Assembly (NCBI RefSeq): GCF_009728145.1
Contig: NZ_WOCA01000006.1
Location: 1 to 64,000, forward strand
Length of the DNA: 64,000 bases
Reading direction: 5' to 3'
From: Ornithinibacillus caprae
GTDB taxonomy: Bacteria; Bacillota; Bacilli; Bacillales; Amphibacillaceae
A model generated the notes under the pieces. The model saw only the letters and a list, made by a program, of their open reading frames with translations. It was not told where the DNA came from and searched no databases. Position 1 is the stretch's first letter; each line of letters begins with the position of its first letter. Below are positions 42,038-50,283 of this stretch, piece by piece. The position numbers and the translations under genes are program-made.

Positions 42038-43450
42038 ATGAAAATGCTTTCAAGAGAGTGGTTAGAAGAAATAATTAGTCTATTAAACGAACGCATTGTA
42101 GTTGTTAACCAAGAAGGCATTGTCATGTATATGGATAAAGCTTATTGTGACTTTATTAATACAACAATGGAAGAGGTAATAGGAAAACCTGTTCAGGATG
42201 TGATTGAAAATACAAGAATGCATATTGTCGCCAAAACGGGGAAAGAAGAAATTCAAGACTTCCAACCGATTAATGGTAGTGTTATGGTGGCAAGTAGGTT
42301 TCCTATTGTAATAGATGGTGAGATAGTTGGGGCAGTTGGAACCGTAAACTTTCCAGATCCCGAAGATTTGAGAGGCTTTAAAAATAATATTCAACAACTA
42401 GTTAATGACTTAAGCTATTATAGATCAGAAGTAGAGAAGGAACTGAAAAGCAAGTATACTTTTGATGATTTAGTTGGCGATAGTCCCTCTTTTAAGAAAA
42501 TAAAGGAATTTGCAAAGGTGATTTCCGGGAGTGACTCATCTGTTTTGATTACTGGTGAATCTGGAACTGGAAAAGAGCTTTTTGCGAATGCGATTCATAA
42601 TAGTAGTTTACGAGGTCACCATCCTTTTGTACCGATTAATTGTGCATCTATTCCCGAAGAATTATTAGAATCAGAGTTGTTTGGGTATGAAGATGGGGCT
42701 TTTACAGGTGCGAAAAAGGGTGGTAAAAAAGGCTTATTTGAAGTTGCTAAAAATGGTACCGTTTTTTTAGATGAGATTGGGGATATGCCTCTTTCCATGC
42801 AAAGTAAATTATTACGAGCCCTACAGGAAAGGGAAATTCAACCAGTAGGAGGACAAAAAACAGTACCTATCGATGTGCGGATTATCGCAGCGACACATCA
42901 GGATATTCAAAAGATGGTGGAAGAAGGGACATTTCGTAAAGATTTATACTATCGATTAAATGTCATACAATTAGAGATTCCCTCTCTTCGAAATAGAAAA
43001 GAAGATATAAAAATACTGTCTGAAATGTTGCTGAAAAAACTAGAAAAGAAATTTTACCGAAAGGGTGTTATGTTATCCCCGGAAGTGCTCGAGAGATTCA
43101 AACAACACTCATGGCCAGGAAATGTAAGGGAGCTTGAAAATGTTCTTGAACGTGCTATTAATGTGTTAGATGATCATATTATCAAATGGAACGATTTACC
43201 CTTATATTTAAGGGAGTTAAAGAAAGAGGAAGAAAATGTACACCAGCAAGAGACCCATGTGAAAAGGGATGAAATAAATCTCTCGTTATTGCCGATTCAA
43301 CCTTTAAAAGATACAGTTGCAATGGTTGAAAAGCAAACTATTATAAATACGTTAGAATTTACTCGGGGTAGCAAACTAAAAGCGGCACAATTACTAGGTA
43401 TTGGAAAAACAAGCTTTTATGATAAGTGTAAAGCTTATGGTATCAAATGA
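42038..43450 (+). CDS. Sigma-54-dependent activator (PAS, AAA+, Fis-type HTH)
   Basis: The 470-residue regulator has a PAS sensor (about 10-115; RIVVVNQEGIVMYMDKAY), an AAA+ domain (about 145-380) with Walker A GESGTGKE, the sigma-54 contact loop GAFTGA, Walker B FLDEIGD and the WPGNVRELENVLERA motif, and a C-terminal Fis-type helix-turn-helix (GSKLKAAQLLGIGKTSFYDK). GGGGTGG precedes the ATG. It probably senses ketone bodies and drives the operon at 37.1 kb from enhancer sites there. The 146-base gap before it holds no sigma-54-like box that I can see. Confidence 0.9.
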   Translation: MKMLSREWLEEIISLLNERIVVVNQEGIVMYMDKAYCDFINTTMEEVIGKPVQDVIENTRMHIVAKTGKEEIQDFQPINGSVMVASRFPIVIDGEIVGAVGTVNFPDPEDLRGFKNNIQQLVNDLSYYRSEVEKELKSKYTFDDLVGDSPSFKKIKEFAKVISGSDSSVLITGESGTGKELFANAIHNSSLRGHHPFVPINCASIPEELLESELFGYEDGAFTGAKKGGKKGLFEVAKNGTVFLDEIGDMPLSMQSKLLRALQEREIQPVGGQKTVPIDVRIIAATHQDIQKMVEEGTFRKDLYYRLNVIQLEIPSLRNRKEDIKILSEMLLKKLEKKFYRKGVMLSPEVLERFKQHSWPGNVRELENVLERAINVLDDHIIKWNDLPLYLRELKKEEENVHQQETHVKRDEINLSLLPIQPLKDTVAMVEKQTIINTLEFTRGSKLKAAQLLGIGKTSFYDKCKAYGIK

Positions 43451-43478
43451 AAAAGAGGACCAAGCTGGTCCTCTTTTT
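43450..43478. terminator. Bidirectional terminator
   Basis: AAAAAGAGGACCA and TGGTCCTCTTTTT pair almost perfectly between converging genes. Confidence 0.9.
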
Positions 43479-43480
43479 CA

Positions 43481-44272
43481 TTACAACTTATAAATTTCTG
43501 GACGCCGGTCGCTGAAAATTGGTATGGTACTTCTTACTTTATCAACTTGATCTACATCAATCTCACCAAAAAGAACCGTTTCTACTTCATCAGCTTCTGC
43601 AATTACCTCTCCCCATGGTCCAATAATAATAGAGTGGCCACCAAATTGGTTGTTTGGATCGGAGCCAACCCTGTTACAAGCAACAACAAAGCATTGATTT
43701 TCTATTGCTCGACTGACAAGAAGGGCCCGCCAATGATCAATCCTTGGCTTTGGCCATTCGGCGACAACATATAGAATTTTCGTATCATCTAACATATGGG
43801 TACGAATCCATTCTGGAAAACGTATATCATAACAAATGACACCAGCGCTTCTATGTTCTTCAAGTTCAAAGATCCCATTACTATTCCCTTCGATTAAGTG
43901 CTTTTCTTCATCCATCAGTCGAAAGAGGTGTGCTTTACTATATTCTTTTATTAATTCACCTTGACGATTTACAATCAATAAAGTATTCGTAACGGTTGCA
44001 TCTGAATGCTTCTTTGCAATAGAACCTGCTACAATACTTACATGGTACTTTTTAGCAAGACTACTGATAAATTCTACCGATTCAGTTCCGTCTTTATCTG
44101 CGATCTCATCTAATCTAGTTAAATCATAGCCCGTTGTCCATAACTCTGGAAGGACGACTATATCTATTTCGTTTGTTGGAAGTGTTTCAAAATGGTTCTC
44201 CACGTTCTTATAATTCTCTGAAGGATTACCAAAAACAATATCCATTTGTAATAAAGCTATTCTTAAACCCAT
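43481..44272 (-). CDS. mtnU: Nitrilase-superfamily amidase, MtnU/YkrU type
   Basis: The 263-residue carbon-nitrogen hydrolase has the Glu-Lys-Cys triad in VLPELWTTGYD, KEYSKAHLF and GVICYDIRFPEW. It matches B. subtilis MtnU (YkrU), an omega-amidase-like enzyme tied to methionine salvage that would hydrolyse 2-oxo-glutaramate-type amides made by transamination. The aminotransferase MtnE lies 1.6 kb away, divergent, which supports the call. No S-box is visible before it; its upstream region holds tandem repeats. Confidence 0.82.
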   Translation of the reverse strand: MGLRIALLQMDIVFGNPSENYKNVENHFETLPTNEIDIVVLPELWTTGYDLTRLDEIADKDGTESVEFISSLAKKYHVSIVAGSIAKKHSDATVTNTLLIVNRQGELIKEYSKAHLFRLMDEEKHLIEGNSNGIFELEEHRSAGVICYDIRFPEWIRTHMLDDTKILYVVAEWPKPRIDHWRALLVSRAIENQCFVVACNRVGSDPNNQFGGHSIIIGPWGEVIAEADEVETVLFGEIDVDQVDKVRSTIPIFSDRRPEIYKL

Positions 44273-44367
44273 AACTGCCTCCTTATCTAACGGCTTTTTT
44301 TACTAGGTGACGTTTGATTCCTTTACAGGAACAACCGCGTCCAGTTTTAGCGCCAGTTCCTGATCGA

Positions 44368-44459
44368 TATGCTGAATAAATCTCGGAAATGCTGAATTAA
44401 CCACTTGAAATACTGAATTATTCTCCAAAATGCTGAATTATTAAAGGTCATACTGAATC
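44368..44459. repeat. Five tandem ~20-bp repeats
   Basis: The core RCTGAATTA recurs at 44371, 44391, 44412, 44432 and 44452, that is every 20-21 bases (about two helical turns), with variable sequence between. It lies 100 bases upstream of mtnU (minus strand). Confidence 0.7.
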
Positions 44460-44484
44460 TAGAGAATGACGAGTAAGCGCAGGT

Positions 44485-44537
44485 CTGCATAAGTGCAACT
44501 AATTCATTCACTATAAAAGCTTGGTGAATGTCAAGTT
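44485..44537. repeat. TGCATAAGTGCAACT repeat, copy A
   Basis: TGCATAAGTGCAACT, then CATTCAC, AAAG, TGGTGAAT and CAAGTT. The same order of blocks recurs at 47117-47169. The TTCAC and GTGAA parts form a small hairpin. It abuts the HcxA-like gene stop. Confidence 0.65.
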
Positions 44538-44539
44538 GT

Positions 44540-45616
44540 CTAACAGAGATGTGATTCTAATAAACGAATGCCTTCCGCAACTTCATTTGCATTAGAAATG
44601 TTCATCAGATGGATCGATTCTCCATCTTTTGTTGCTGCCTCCGCAATCCGCTGAATCGACTCTTCTACATTTTCTCTAATCCCAAGTTCAATTAATGAAA
44701 CAGGTAATTCTAGTTCTTGATAATAGGATAACAGATAATCAATTTCATCAAATCTTTTTTCTAAGGATAATTGCACCAATACCCCATATGCTACCTTATC
44801 TCCATGCAAGTATTGATGTGTTTCTGGAACGGTAGTTAATCCATTATGAATGGAGTGAGCTCCAGATATTCTACCGTATTGATCGCCAAAGCTACCAACC
44901 ATACCACCAGCCATAATAATTGTTTCAATAACGCGGATAAAGGAAGAATTAACCTGTTTCGAATGTAGCGCTGATATTGCATTAGTTCCTTCTTCTAATA
45001 AAACATTACGACATTGTTTAGCTGCGTGCAGAGCTACCTCTACAGCAATAGGTTTTGGATCAATTGGTCGTGTTAGGACATCTGCTTCGTACCATTTAGC
45101 TATGGTATCACCAATACCAGCTTTCAAATATTCTACAGGGGAATTAATAATAATTTCTGGTTCAACTAGCACCATAAACGTATTTTTCGTGAAGATTTTG
45201 TAGGTTAAAAAGTTCCCCTGATCATCATAGAATACACTAAGTGGAGTCCATGCGGCACAATTCGACGCTAATGTTGGTACCAGAATTACTGGTAAGTTAA
45301 TCGAGTCACCTACTGCTTTTGCGATATCTAGAATTTTTCCCCCACCAACGGCTAAAACAAAGTCAGCTTCATTTTTAGAAGCAAGATCACTAACTCTATT
45401 TACTTCTTCATATGTACATTCACCATTATATATGACATCAGTTAAAGGCAACTCCAAGCCTGAAAAGTAATCTTCAGCGGCTTGCCATGATTTATTTCCT
45501 CGAAGAACGATTCCTTTCGTTAGCTTGTTTTCTCTTAACCTACCAGGCAAACTTTCAAGTACTCCTCGATCACATACATAATGATTAGGCGCCCCCCTAA
45601 CTTCTAATGTTTGCAT
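44540..45616 (-). CDS. Iron-containing alcohol dehydrogenase family, HcxA/GldA-like
   Basis: The 358-residue oxidoreductase has the family glycine-rich GGGKILDIAK, VPTLASNCAAWT, and metal-site residues in the helical half (GDTIAKWYEADVL, SGAHSIHNGL, HQYLHGDKVAYG). It resembles E. coli HcxA (YbdH), an NADPH-dependent reductase of 2-oxo acids that neighbours the methionine aminotransferase YbdL, just as this gene neighbours mtnE. A SAM riboswitch precedes it, so it is shut off when methionine is plentiful. Reduction of 4-methylthio-2-oxobutanoate is my guess; glycerol dehydrogenase remains possible. Confidence 0.75.
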   Translation of the reverse strand: MQTLEVRGAPNHYVCDRGVLESLPGRLRENKLTKGIVLRGNKSWQAAEDYFSGLELPLTDVIYNGECTYEEVNRVSDLASKNEADFVLAVGGGKILDIAKAVGDSINLPVILVPTLASNCAAWTPLSVFYDDQGNFLTYKIFTKNTFMVLVEPEIIINSPVEYLKAGIGDTIAKWYEADVLTRPIDPKPIAVEVALHAAKQCRNVLLEEGTNAISALHSKQVNSSFIRVIETIIMAGGMVGSFGDQYGRISGAHSIHNGLTTVPETHQYLHGDKVAYGVLVQLSLEKRFDEIDYLLSYYQELELPVSLIELGIRENVEESIQRIAEAATKDGESIHLMNISNANEVAEGIRLLESHLC

Positions 45617-45640
45617 ATTCTCACTCCACTCCTCTAGATT

Positions 45641-45790
45641 AAAAAAACCTCTTCCTAAAAAAGGAAGAGGTTTTTACGCTCCGCTTCCTCTTATCTCGCA
45701 ATGATTCGCAGGATTTAGCACCGTGTAATAAAAATATTATCGGTTGCCGGGCTTCATAGGGCCATTCCCTCCGCCTTCTCTTGATAAGAG
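45641..45790 (-). promoter_or_regulatory. SAM-I (S-box) riboswitch with terminator, for the HcxA-like gene
   Basis: On the minus strand the aptamer (45790-45687) has CTTATCAAGAG, GGCGGAGGGA, CTATGAAGCCCGGCAACC, GGTGCTAAATCCTGC and GAGATAAGAG, the S-box core in order. The terminator (45672-45647, AACCTCTTCCT stem plus T-run) follows and competes with an antiterminator around GAGGAAGCGG. High SAM should end transcription. Confidence 0.95.
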
Positions 45791-45807
45791 TTATTATATT
45801 GCTGACA

Positions 45808-45836
45808 ATTATGACACTCGATGAATTTTCTGTCAA
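45808..45836 (-). promoter_or_regulatory. Promoter of the S-box-controlled gene
   Basis: On the minus strand, TTGACA (45836-45831), a 17-base spacer and CATAAT (45813-45808) lie 18 bases before the aptamer. Confidence 0.75.
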
Positions 45837-45848
45837 GATGTTTTAATC

Positions 45849-45877
45849 TTTACAAATTACAAACATATGGCTATGAT
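45849..45877 (+). promoter_or_regulatory. Promoter of mtnE
   Basis: TTTACA, a 17-base spacer and TATGAT are divergent from the S-box promoter; the two -35 boxes are about 13 bases apart. This mtnE transcript would carry no riboswitch. Confidence 0.65.
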
Positions 45878-45922
45878 AGGTAACTAGAATTTGAAATCGT
45901 TTATTCTAGGAGGGTGAAACCC

Positions 45923-47095
45923 ATGCAAAGTTTTGAGCAATCGGAAATGTTGAAAAGACTACCAGAGCAGTTTTTCGCTAAGCTTGTTTTAAAAGCACAA
46001 TCGTTGGCTAAAGAGGGACATGATGTGATTAATCTAGGTCAGGGAAATCCAGATTTGCCAACCCCATCTCATATTGTAGAGGAATTAAAACTGGCTGCTG
46101 AAAACCCAAATTTTCATAAATATTCTCCGTTTCAGGGGCATATGTTTTTAAAACAGGCTATAGCTACGTTTTATAATCGAGAATATGGAGTTGAGCTAGA
46201 TCCACAAACAGAAGTAGCGGTTTTGTTTGGTGCTAAAACAGGGTTGGTAGAATTAAGCCAGTGTTTACTTAATCCAGGTGATTTAGCGCTTTTACCTGAT
46301 CCAGGCTACCCGGATTATATGTCAGGCATTGCATTAGCAGATGCTTCAACTTCTTTGATGCCACTCTTGAAAGAGAATGATTTTTTACCGGATTATTCCA
46401 TGCTTGATGATCAAACATTGAAACGTGCTAAATTAATGTTTTTGAACTACCCGAATAACCCGACATCAGCTACAGCTACCAAGGAATTTTTTGATGAAAC
46501 GGTAAAGCTAGCAAAGCGTTACAATATTTGTGTCGCACATGATCTTGCATATGGCGCAATTGGATTTGATGGGGAGAAGCCACGAAGCTTCTTGCAAGCA
46601 GCAGGTGCTAAGGATATTGGGGTAGAATTTTATACGTTATCGAAAACGTATAATATGGCAGGCTGGAGAGTAGCATTTGCAGTAGGAAATCCTTCAGTGA
46701 TTGAAAGTATTAATTTGATTCAAGATCATCTGTATGTCAGTTTGTTTGGTGGGATTCAAAAGGCTGCAGCGGAAGCACTTTTAGGTGATCAAACAGCTGT
46801 TGATGAGCTGGTACAAACCTATCAGGCTAGACGTGATCGCTTTATCGGAAGGTTGAATGAAATAGGCTGGGAGGTAGATGCTCCAAAAGGCACCTTTTTC
46901 GCATGGCTTCCTGTTCCAAAGCGATATACTTCGCAAGAATTTGCTGATGTTTTACTAGAAAAGGCACATGTTGTAACAGCTCCAGGAAATGGATTTGGAC
47001 CACATGGAGAAGGGTATTTACGAGTTGGCCTTCTTGAAAGTGAAGAACGGTTAGCTGAAGCAGTCGATCGGATTGAGAAATTAAACATATTTTAG
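45923..47095 (+). CDS. mtnE: Aminotransferase of methionine salvage (MtnE)
   Basis: The 390-residue class I/II aminotransferase has the INLGQGNPDLPTP motif, FLNYPNNPTSAT, the substrate Asp/Tyr region HDLAYGAIGFDG, the PLP Lys in TLSKTYNMAGWRVAF and the terminal Arg in YLRVGLLES. It matches B. subtilis MtnE (YkrV), which makes methionine from 4-methylthio-2-oxobutanoate. ATG 45923, eight bases after AGGAGGG, is preferred over GTG 45914. The MtnU and HcxA-like genes lie across its divergent promoter, so the three probably share oxo-acid chemistry. Confidence 0.85.
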   Translation: MQSFEQSEMLKRLPEQFFAKLVLKAQSLAKEGHDVINLGQGNPDLPTPSHIVEELKLAAENPNFHKYSPFQGHMFLKQAIATFYNREYGVELDPQTEVAVLFGAKTGLVELSQCLLNPGDLALLPDPGYPDYMSGIALADASTSLMPLLKENDFLPDYSMLDDQTLKRAKLMFLNYPNNPTSATATKEFFDETVKLAKRYNICVAHDLAYGAIGFDGEKPRSFLQAAGAKDIGVEFYTLSKTYNMAGWRVAFAVGNPSVIESINLIQDHLYVSLFGGIQKAAAEALLGDQTAVDELVQTYQARRDRFIGRLNEIGWEVDAPKGTFFAWLPVPKRYTSQEFADVLLEKAHVVTAPGNGFGPHGEGYLRVGLLESEERLAEAVDRIEKLNIF

Positions 47096-47116
47096 CAAAT
47101 AGGAAACTTTCTTATC

Positions 47117-47169
47117 CTGCATAAGTGCAACTATGGCATTCACCACAAAGGCATGGTGAATACCAAGTT
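47117..47169. repeat. TGCATAAGTGCAACT repeat, copy B
   Basis: CTGCATAAGTGCAACT, CATTCAC, AAAGGCATGGTGAAT and CAAGTT, as in copy A at 44485. It starts 20 bases after the mtnE stop. Confidence 0.65.
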
Positions 47170-47241
47170 TTTCTAAACATCGCTAAAATATAAGTTAAAA
47201 AATAATGCCATATAAATATTTGTTTTTAGTAAAAAAATGCA

Positions 47242-47270
47242 TTGACAAATCTGATTTTCAGGATTATGAT
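47242..47270 (+). promoter_or_regulatory. Promoter of metNIQ
   Basis: TTGACA, a 17-base spacer and TATGAT lie 30 bases before the S-box aptamer. Confidence 0.8.
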
Positions 47271-47299
47271 TGTTTCTAACGTTAATTTCACAAGTTAAT

Positions 47300-47457
47300 A
47301 ACTTATCAAGAGTGACTGAGGGAACAGGCCCAGCGACGTCACAGCAACCTTCCTTTATGGAGTGGTGCTACCTCCTGCAGAATGATTACATTCTGAAAGA
47401 TAAGGCTTAAACAATAAATTTTGGTGCCCTCTTTCGGAATGGAAAGAGGTTTTTTTT
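47300..47457 (+). promoter_or_regulatory. SAM-I (S-box) riboswitch with terminator, for metNIQ
   Basis: The aptamer shows CTTATCAAGAG, GACTGAGGGA, GGCCC, GCAACC, a GTGGTGCTA-type block and GAAAGATAAG. The terminator follows at 47428-47449 (CCTCTTTC/GAAAGAGG) with eight T. Methionine uptake would be switched off at high SAM. Confidence 0.92.
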
Positions 47458-47473
47458 ATGGAGTGTGATAAAG

Positions 47474-48487
47474 ATGATCACCTTAGAAAATATTGAAAAG
47501 GTCTATGAAACGAAGTCTCAGAGAGTAATAGGAGTAGATAAGGTTTCCTTAACGATTCAAAAAGGAGAAATTTATGGCATCGTTGGCTATAGTGGGGCAG
47601 GTAAAAGCACCTTACTGAGATGTATAAATATACTCGAGCGCCCTACTTCTGGAAAGGTTATTGTTGATGGAGTTGACCTATTACAGCTATCAGGAAAAAA
47701 GCTAAGAGAAGCTAGACAATCGATCGGTATGATTTTCCAAGGGTTTTACTTAGTTTCCTCCAAAACGGTATTTGATAATGTGGCTTTTGCTTTAAAGGCT
47801 GCAGGAGTAGATCGTGCAGAGAGGAAAGATAGAGTACTAGAATTACTATCGCTAGTAGGTTTAGCCGATAAGGCGAATCAATATCCAGCCCAATTAAGTG
47901 GTGGACAGAAGCAACGAGTAAGTATTGCTAGAGCATTAGCGAATAACCCGAAGGTACTCCTTTGTGATGAAGCAACCTCTGCCTTAGATCCAAGTACGAC
48001 CAAATCGATTTTATCGTTATTAAAAAAGATTAATGAAGAGCTGGGGATCACGATTGTTATTATTACCCATGAGATGGAAGTTGTGAAAGAAATTTGTGAT
48101 CGATGTGCAGTAATGCAGGATGGGAAAATTGTTGAGCAAGGTGCATCCTATGAAATTTTTGCTAATCCGATGGAGTCATTAACGAAAGAATTTATAAAAA
48201 CAGTACTAGATTTTCAGTTACCAGCTAAATTAGTGCAAAACTGTACTGGAACCCTGGTGAAATTACAGTTTCGCGGAAATCTTGCAGAAGAAGCAGTCGT
48301 TTCGGATATGCTCCAACAGCATTCAGTGAAAGGGAATATTCTACATGGAAAAGTAGAGTACATACGAGAAAAACCCTTGGGGATTTTTATCATGGAGATT
48401 ATTGGAGAACAACCGGAAGTAAACAAAGCAATTAATTACCTTGAGAATAGAGTCCAGCAAGTGGAGGTGATTCAAGGTGTTTCTTGA
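47474..48487 (+). CDS. metN: Methionine ABC transporter ATPase MetN
   Basis: The 337-residue ATPase has Walker A (GYSGAGKST), signature LSGGQKQRVSIARAL, Walker B (VLLCDEA) and the switch His (IITHEMEV). The C-terminal NIL domain (about 262-335) binds methionine and provides transinhibition. ATG 47474 is used because GTG 47465 is too near the GGAG site. First gene of the riboswitch-controlled operon. Confidence 0.92.
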   Translation: MITLENIEKVYETKSQRVIGVDKVSLTIQKGEIYGIVGYSGAGKSTLLRCINILERPTSGKVIVDGVDLLQLSGKKLREARQSIGMIFQGFYLVSSKTVFDNVAFALKAAGVDRAERKDRVLELLSLVGLADKANQYPAQLSGGQKQRVSIARALANNPKVLLCDEATSALDPSTTKSILSLLKKINEELGITIVIITHEMEVVKEICDRCAVMQDGKIVEQGASYEIFANPMESLTKEFIKTVLDFQLPAKLVQNCTGTLVKLQFRGNLAEEAVVSDMLQQHSVKGNILHGKVEYIREKPLGIFIMEIIGEQPEVNKAINYLENRVQQVEVIQGVS

Positions 48488-49142
48488 TAGTATTGTAGAT
48501 TTGTTACCTGAACTAAATCAAGCTTTTCTAGAAACTATGCTGATGGTAGGTATTGGGTTATTAGTTGCTTTAATTCTTGGCCTGCCAATGGGAATCTTGC
48601 TCTATGTGACAGATCGCGGGTTATTTTTGGAAAACCGCCTCGTGAAAAGCGTTGTAGGTATGATCGTAAATTTAATTCGTTCTATCCCGTTTATTATCTT
48701 GCTTGTTTTTTTATTACCATTCACGAAGTGGTTAGTGGATACTACAACTGGACCACTGGCGGCATCCGTATCGCTTTCGGTAGCAGCGATTCCATTCTAC
48801 GCTAGAATTGTGGAATCGTCTGCACGGGAGATTGATAAAGGAGTTATTGAAGCAGCCGTAGCGGCTGGTGCTTCACCCTGGCTCATTATAAAAGACATTA
48901 TATTTCCAGAAGCAAAGCCGGGACTTATTAGTGGGTTAACGATTACGGCAATAAGTTTAATTGGTTATTCTGCTATGGCAGGTACTGTTGGTGGAGGAGG
49001 TATCGGTGACTTAGCTATTCGCTATGGTTATTATCGCTACGATGACACTGTTATGTTTACTACCGTTATTGTTCTTATTGTATTAGTACAGCTTATTCAA
49101 TATCTTGGCGATTTTATAGCGAAGGCGGTGAACAAACGCTAG
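48477..49142 (+). CDS. metI: Methionine ABC transporter permease MetI
   Basis: The 221-residue permease has five hydrophobic segments and the EAA loop EAAVAAGASPWLIIKDIIFPEA. It starts at GTG inside the last 11 bases of metN, so the two are coupled. GGAGGTGATT precedes the start. Confidence 0.92.
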   Translation: MFLDSIVDLLPELNQAFLETMLMVGIGLLVALILGLPMGILLYVTDRGLFLENRLVKSVVGMIVNLIRSIPFIILLVFLLPFTKWLVDTTTGPLAASVSLSVAAIPFYARIVESSAREIDKGVIEAAVAAGASPWLIIKDIIFPEAKPGLISGLTITAISLIGYSAMAGTVGGGGIGDLAIRYGYYRYDDTVMFTTVIVLIVLVQLIQYLGDFIAKAVNKR

Positions 49143-49154
49143 GGAGTGCAGTTT

Positions 49155-49257
49155 AGGTCAATTTATAGAGAAAACAGTCTTTGACATCCTCCCTCACCTA
49201 AACGTTTTCTTGTTTTGAGGAAGGGGTCTTGTCGCCCAAGTACGATAAAAATTACAA
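49155..49257. other. Hairpin-bearing spacer between metI and metQ
   Basis: The 115-base spacer contains CTTTGACATCCTCCCTCACC and a loose hairpin (CCTCCCTCA with TGAGGAAGG, loop about 18). It may be a small-element insertion or a segmental processing or attenuation signal that sets MetQ levels. Nothing further is recognised. Confidence 0.35.
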
Positions 49258-49272
49258 TTGGAGGGAATAAAA

Positions 49273-50100
49273 ATGAAAAAATCTTTATTGGTATTATTTT
49301 CAGTATTACTTATTTCTTTATTAGCAGCTTGTGGTTCAGATAGTGAGGCTTCTGGTGATGGAGAGAAAACAGAAATTGAATTCGGTGCTACCGTTGGACC
49401 GTATAGTGATATGGTAAATAAAGCTATTGCTCCTTTACTAGAAGAGAAAGGATATGAAGTAAAAAATACAGAGTTTACGGATTATATTCAACCTAATAAT
49501 GCATTAGATAATGGCGACTTAGATGCTAACCTTTTCCAGCATAAAATTTACTATGAAGCATTTGCAAAAGAACATGGGATGGAACTATCAGAGGTAATCA
49601 TTGTCCCAACAGCTCCAATGGGTCTTTATTCTAATAAATTTGATAGTGTAGATGCTATCGAGGATGGAAGCAAGATCACAATTGCTAATGATCCAACAAA
49701 TCTTGCAAGGACGTTAATTATGTTACAGGATGAGGGATTAATTAAGATAAGCGAAGAAGTAGATCCATTAAAAGCTTCTGTTAAGGATATTGTAGAAAAT
49801 CCTAAAAATATTCAGTTTGAAGAAGTAGAAGCAGGGCAATTGCCACGGTTAGTGGAATCAGAGGATGCTTCTGCCGTTCCAGGAAACTTTGCCCTTGCTG
49901 CAGATATGAATTTATTAGATGCTTTAGCACTTGAAGATATGCCAGATGACTATCGTAACCGTGTAGTAGTAAATACTAAAGATTTAGATGAGCAATGGGT
50001 AAAGGATATTAAAGAAGTGATTGAATCTGATGAATTTGAACAAATAATTGATGAAGAATTCCAAGGTTTTGGTAAGCCACAATGGATGTTAAATAAATAA
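49273..50100 (+). CDS. metQ: Methionine-binding lipoprotein MetQ
   Basis: The 275-residue protein has a lipoprotein signal peptide with lipobox LAAC (Cys about residue 20) and the NlpA/MetQ fold, including GATVGPYSDMVNKAI, NDGDLDANLFQHK-like residues, NDPTNLARTLIML and PGNFALAADM. ATG 49273 follows GGAGGG. It delivers methionine to MetI/MetN. A terminator follows. Confidence 0.92.
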   Translation: MKKSLLVLFSVLLISLLAACGSDSEASGDGEKTEIEFGATVGPYSDMVNKAIAPLLEEKGYEVKNTEFTDYIQPNNALDNGDLDANLFQHKIYYEAFAKEHGMELSEVIIVPTAPMGLYSNKFDSVDAIEDGSKITIANDPTNLARTLIMLQDEGLIKISEEVDPLKASVKDIVENPKNIQFEEVEAGQLPRLVESEDASAVPGNFALAADMNLLDALALEDMPDDYRNRVVVNTKDLDEQWVKDIKEVIESDEFEQIIDEEFQGFGKPQWMLNK

Positions 50101-50105
50101 TTGAT

Positions 50106-50131
50106 AGAACGCCTAAAAATACGGGCGTTCT
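50106..50131 (+). terminator. Terminator of metNIQ
   Basis: AGAACGCC and GGGCGTTCT pair and are followed by seven T. Confidence 0.88.
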
Positions 50132-50283
50132 TTTTTTGCAGTTATGAAAGTATAATCCTTCCTATCCTCACAGAAAAAATAAATAAATCAAAAAAACCAT
50201 TAACATAGACATAATTTTAACATATGATAATATTATTATAGAATATTTGGAATAATCACGAGATTATTGTGGAGTGAGCATAA

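Noticed and set aside
44368-44459. CRISPR array
   Set aside because: Repeat cores are only about 9 bases, spacers are about 11 bases and vary little, and no cas genes are present.
45639-45836. A 65-codon minus-strand frame
   Set aside because: It lies inside the SAM riboswitch and terminator and has no ribosome site.
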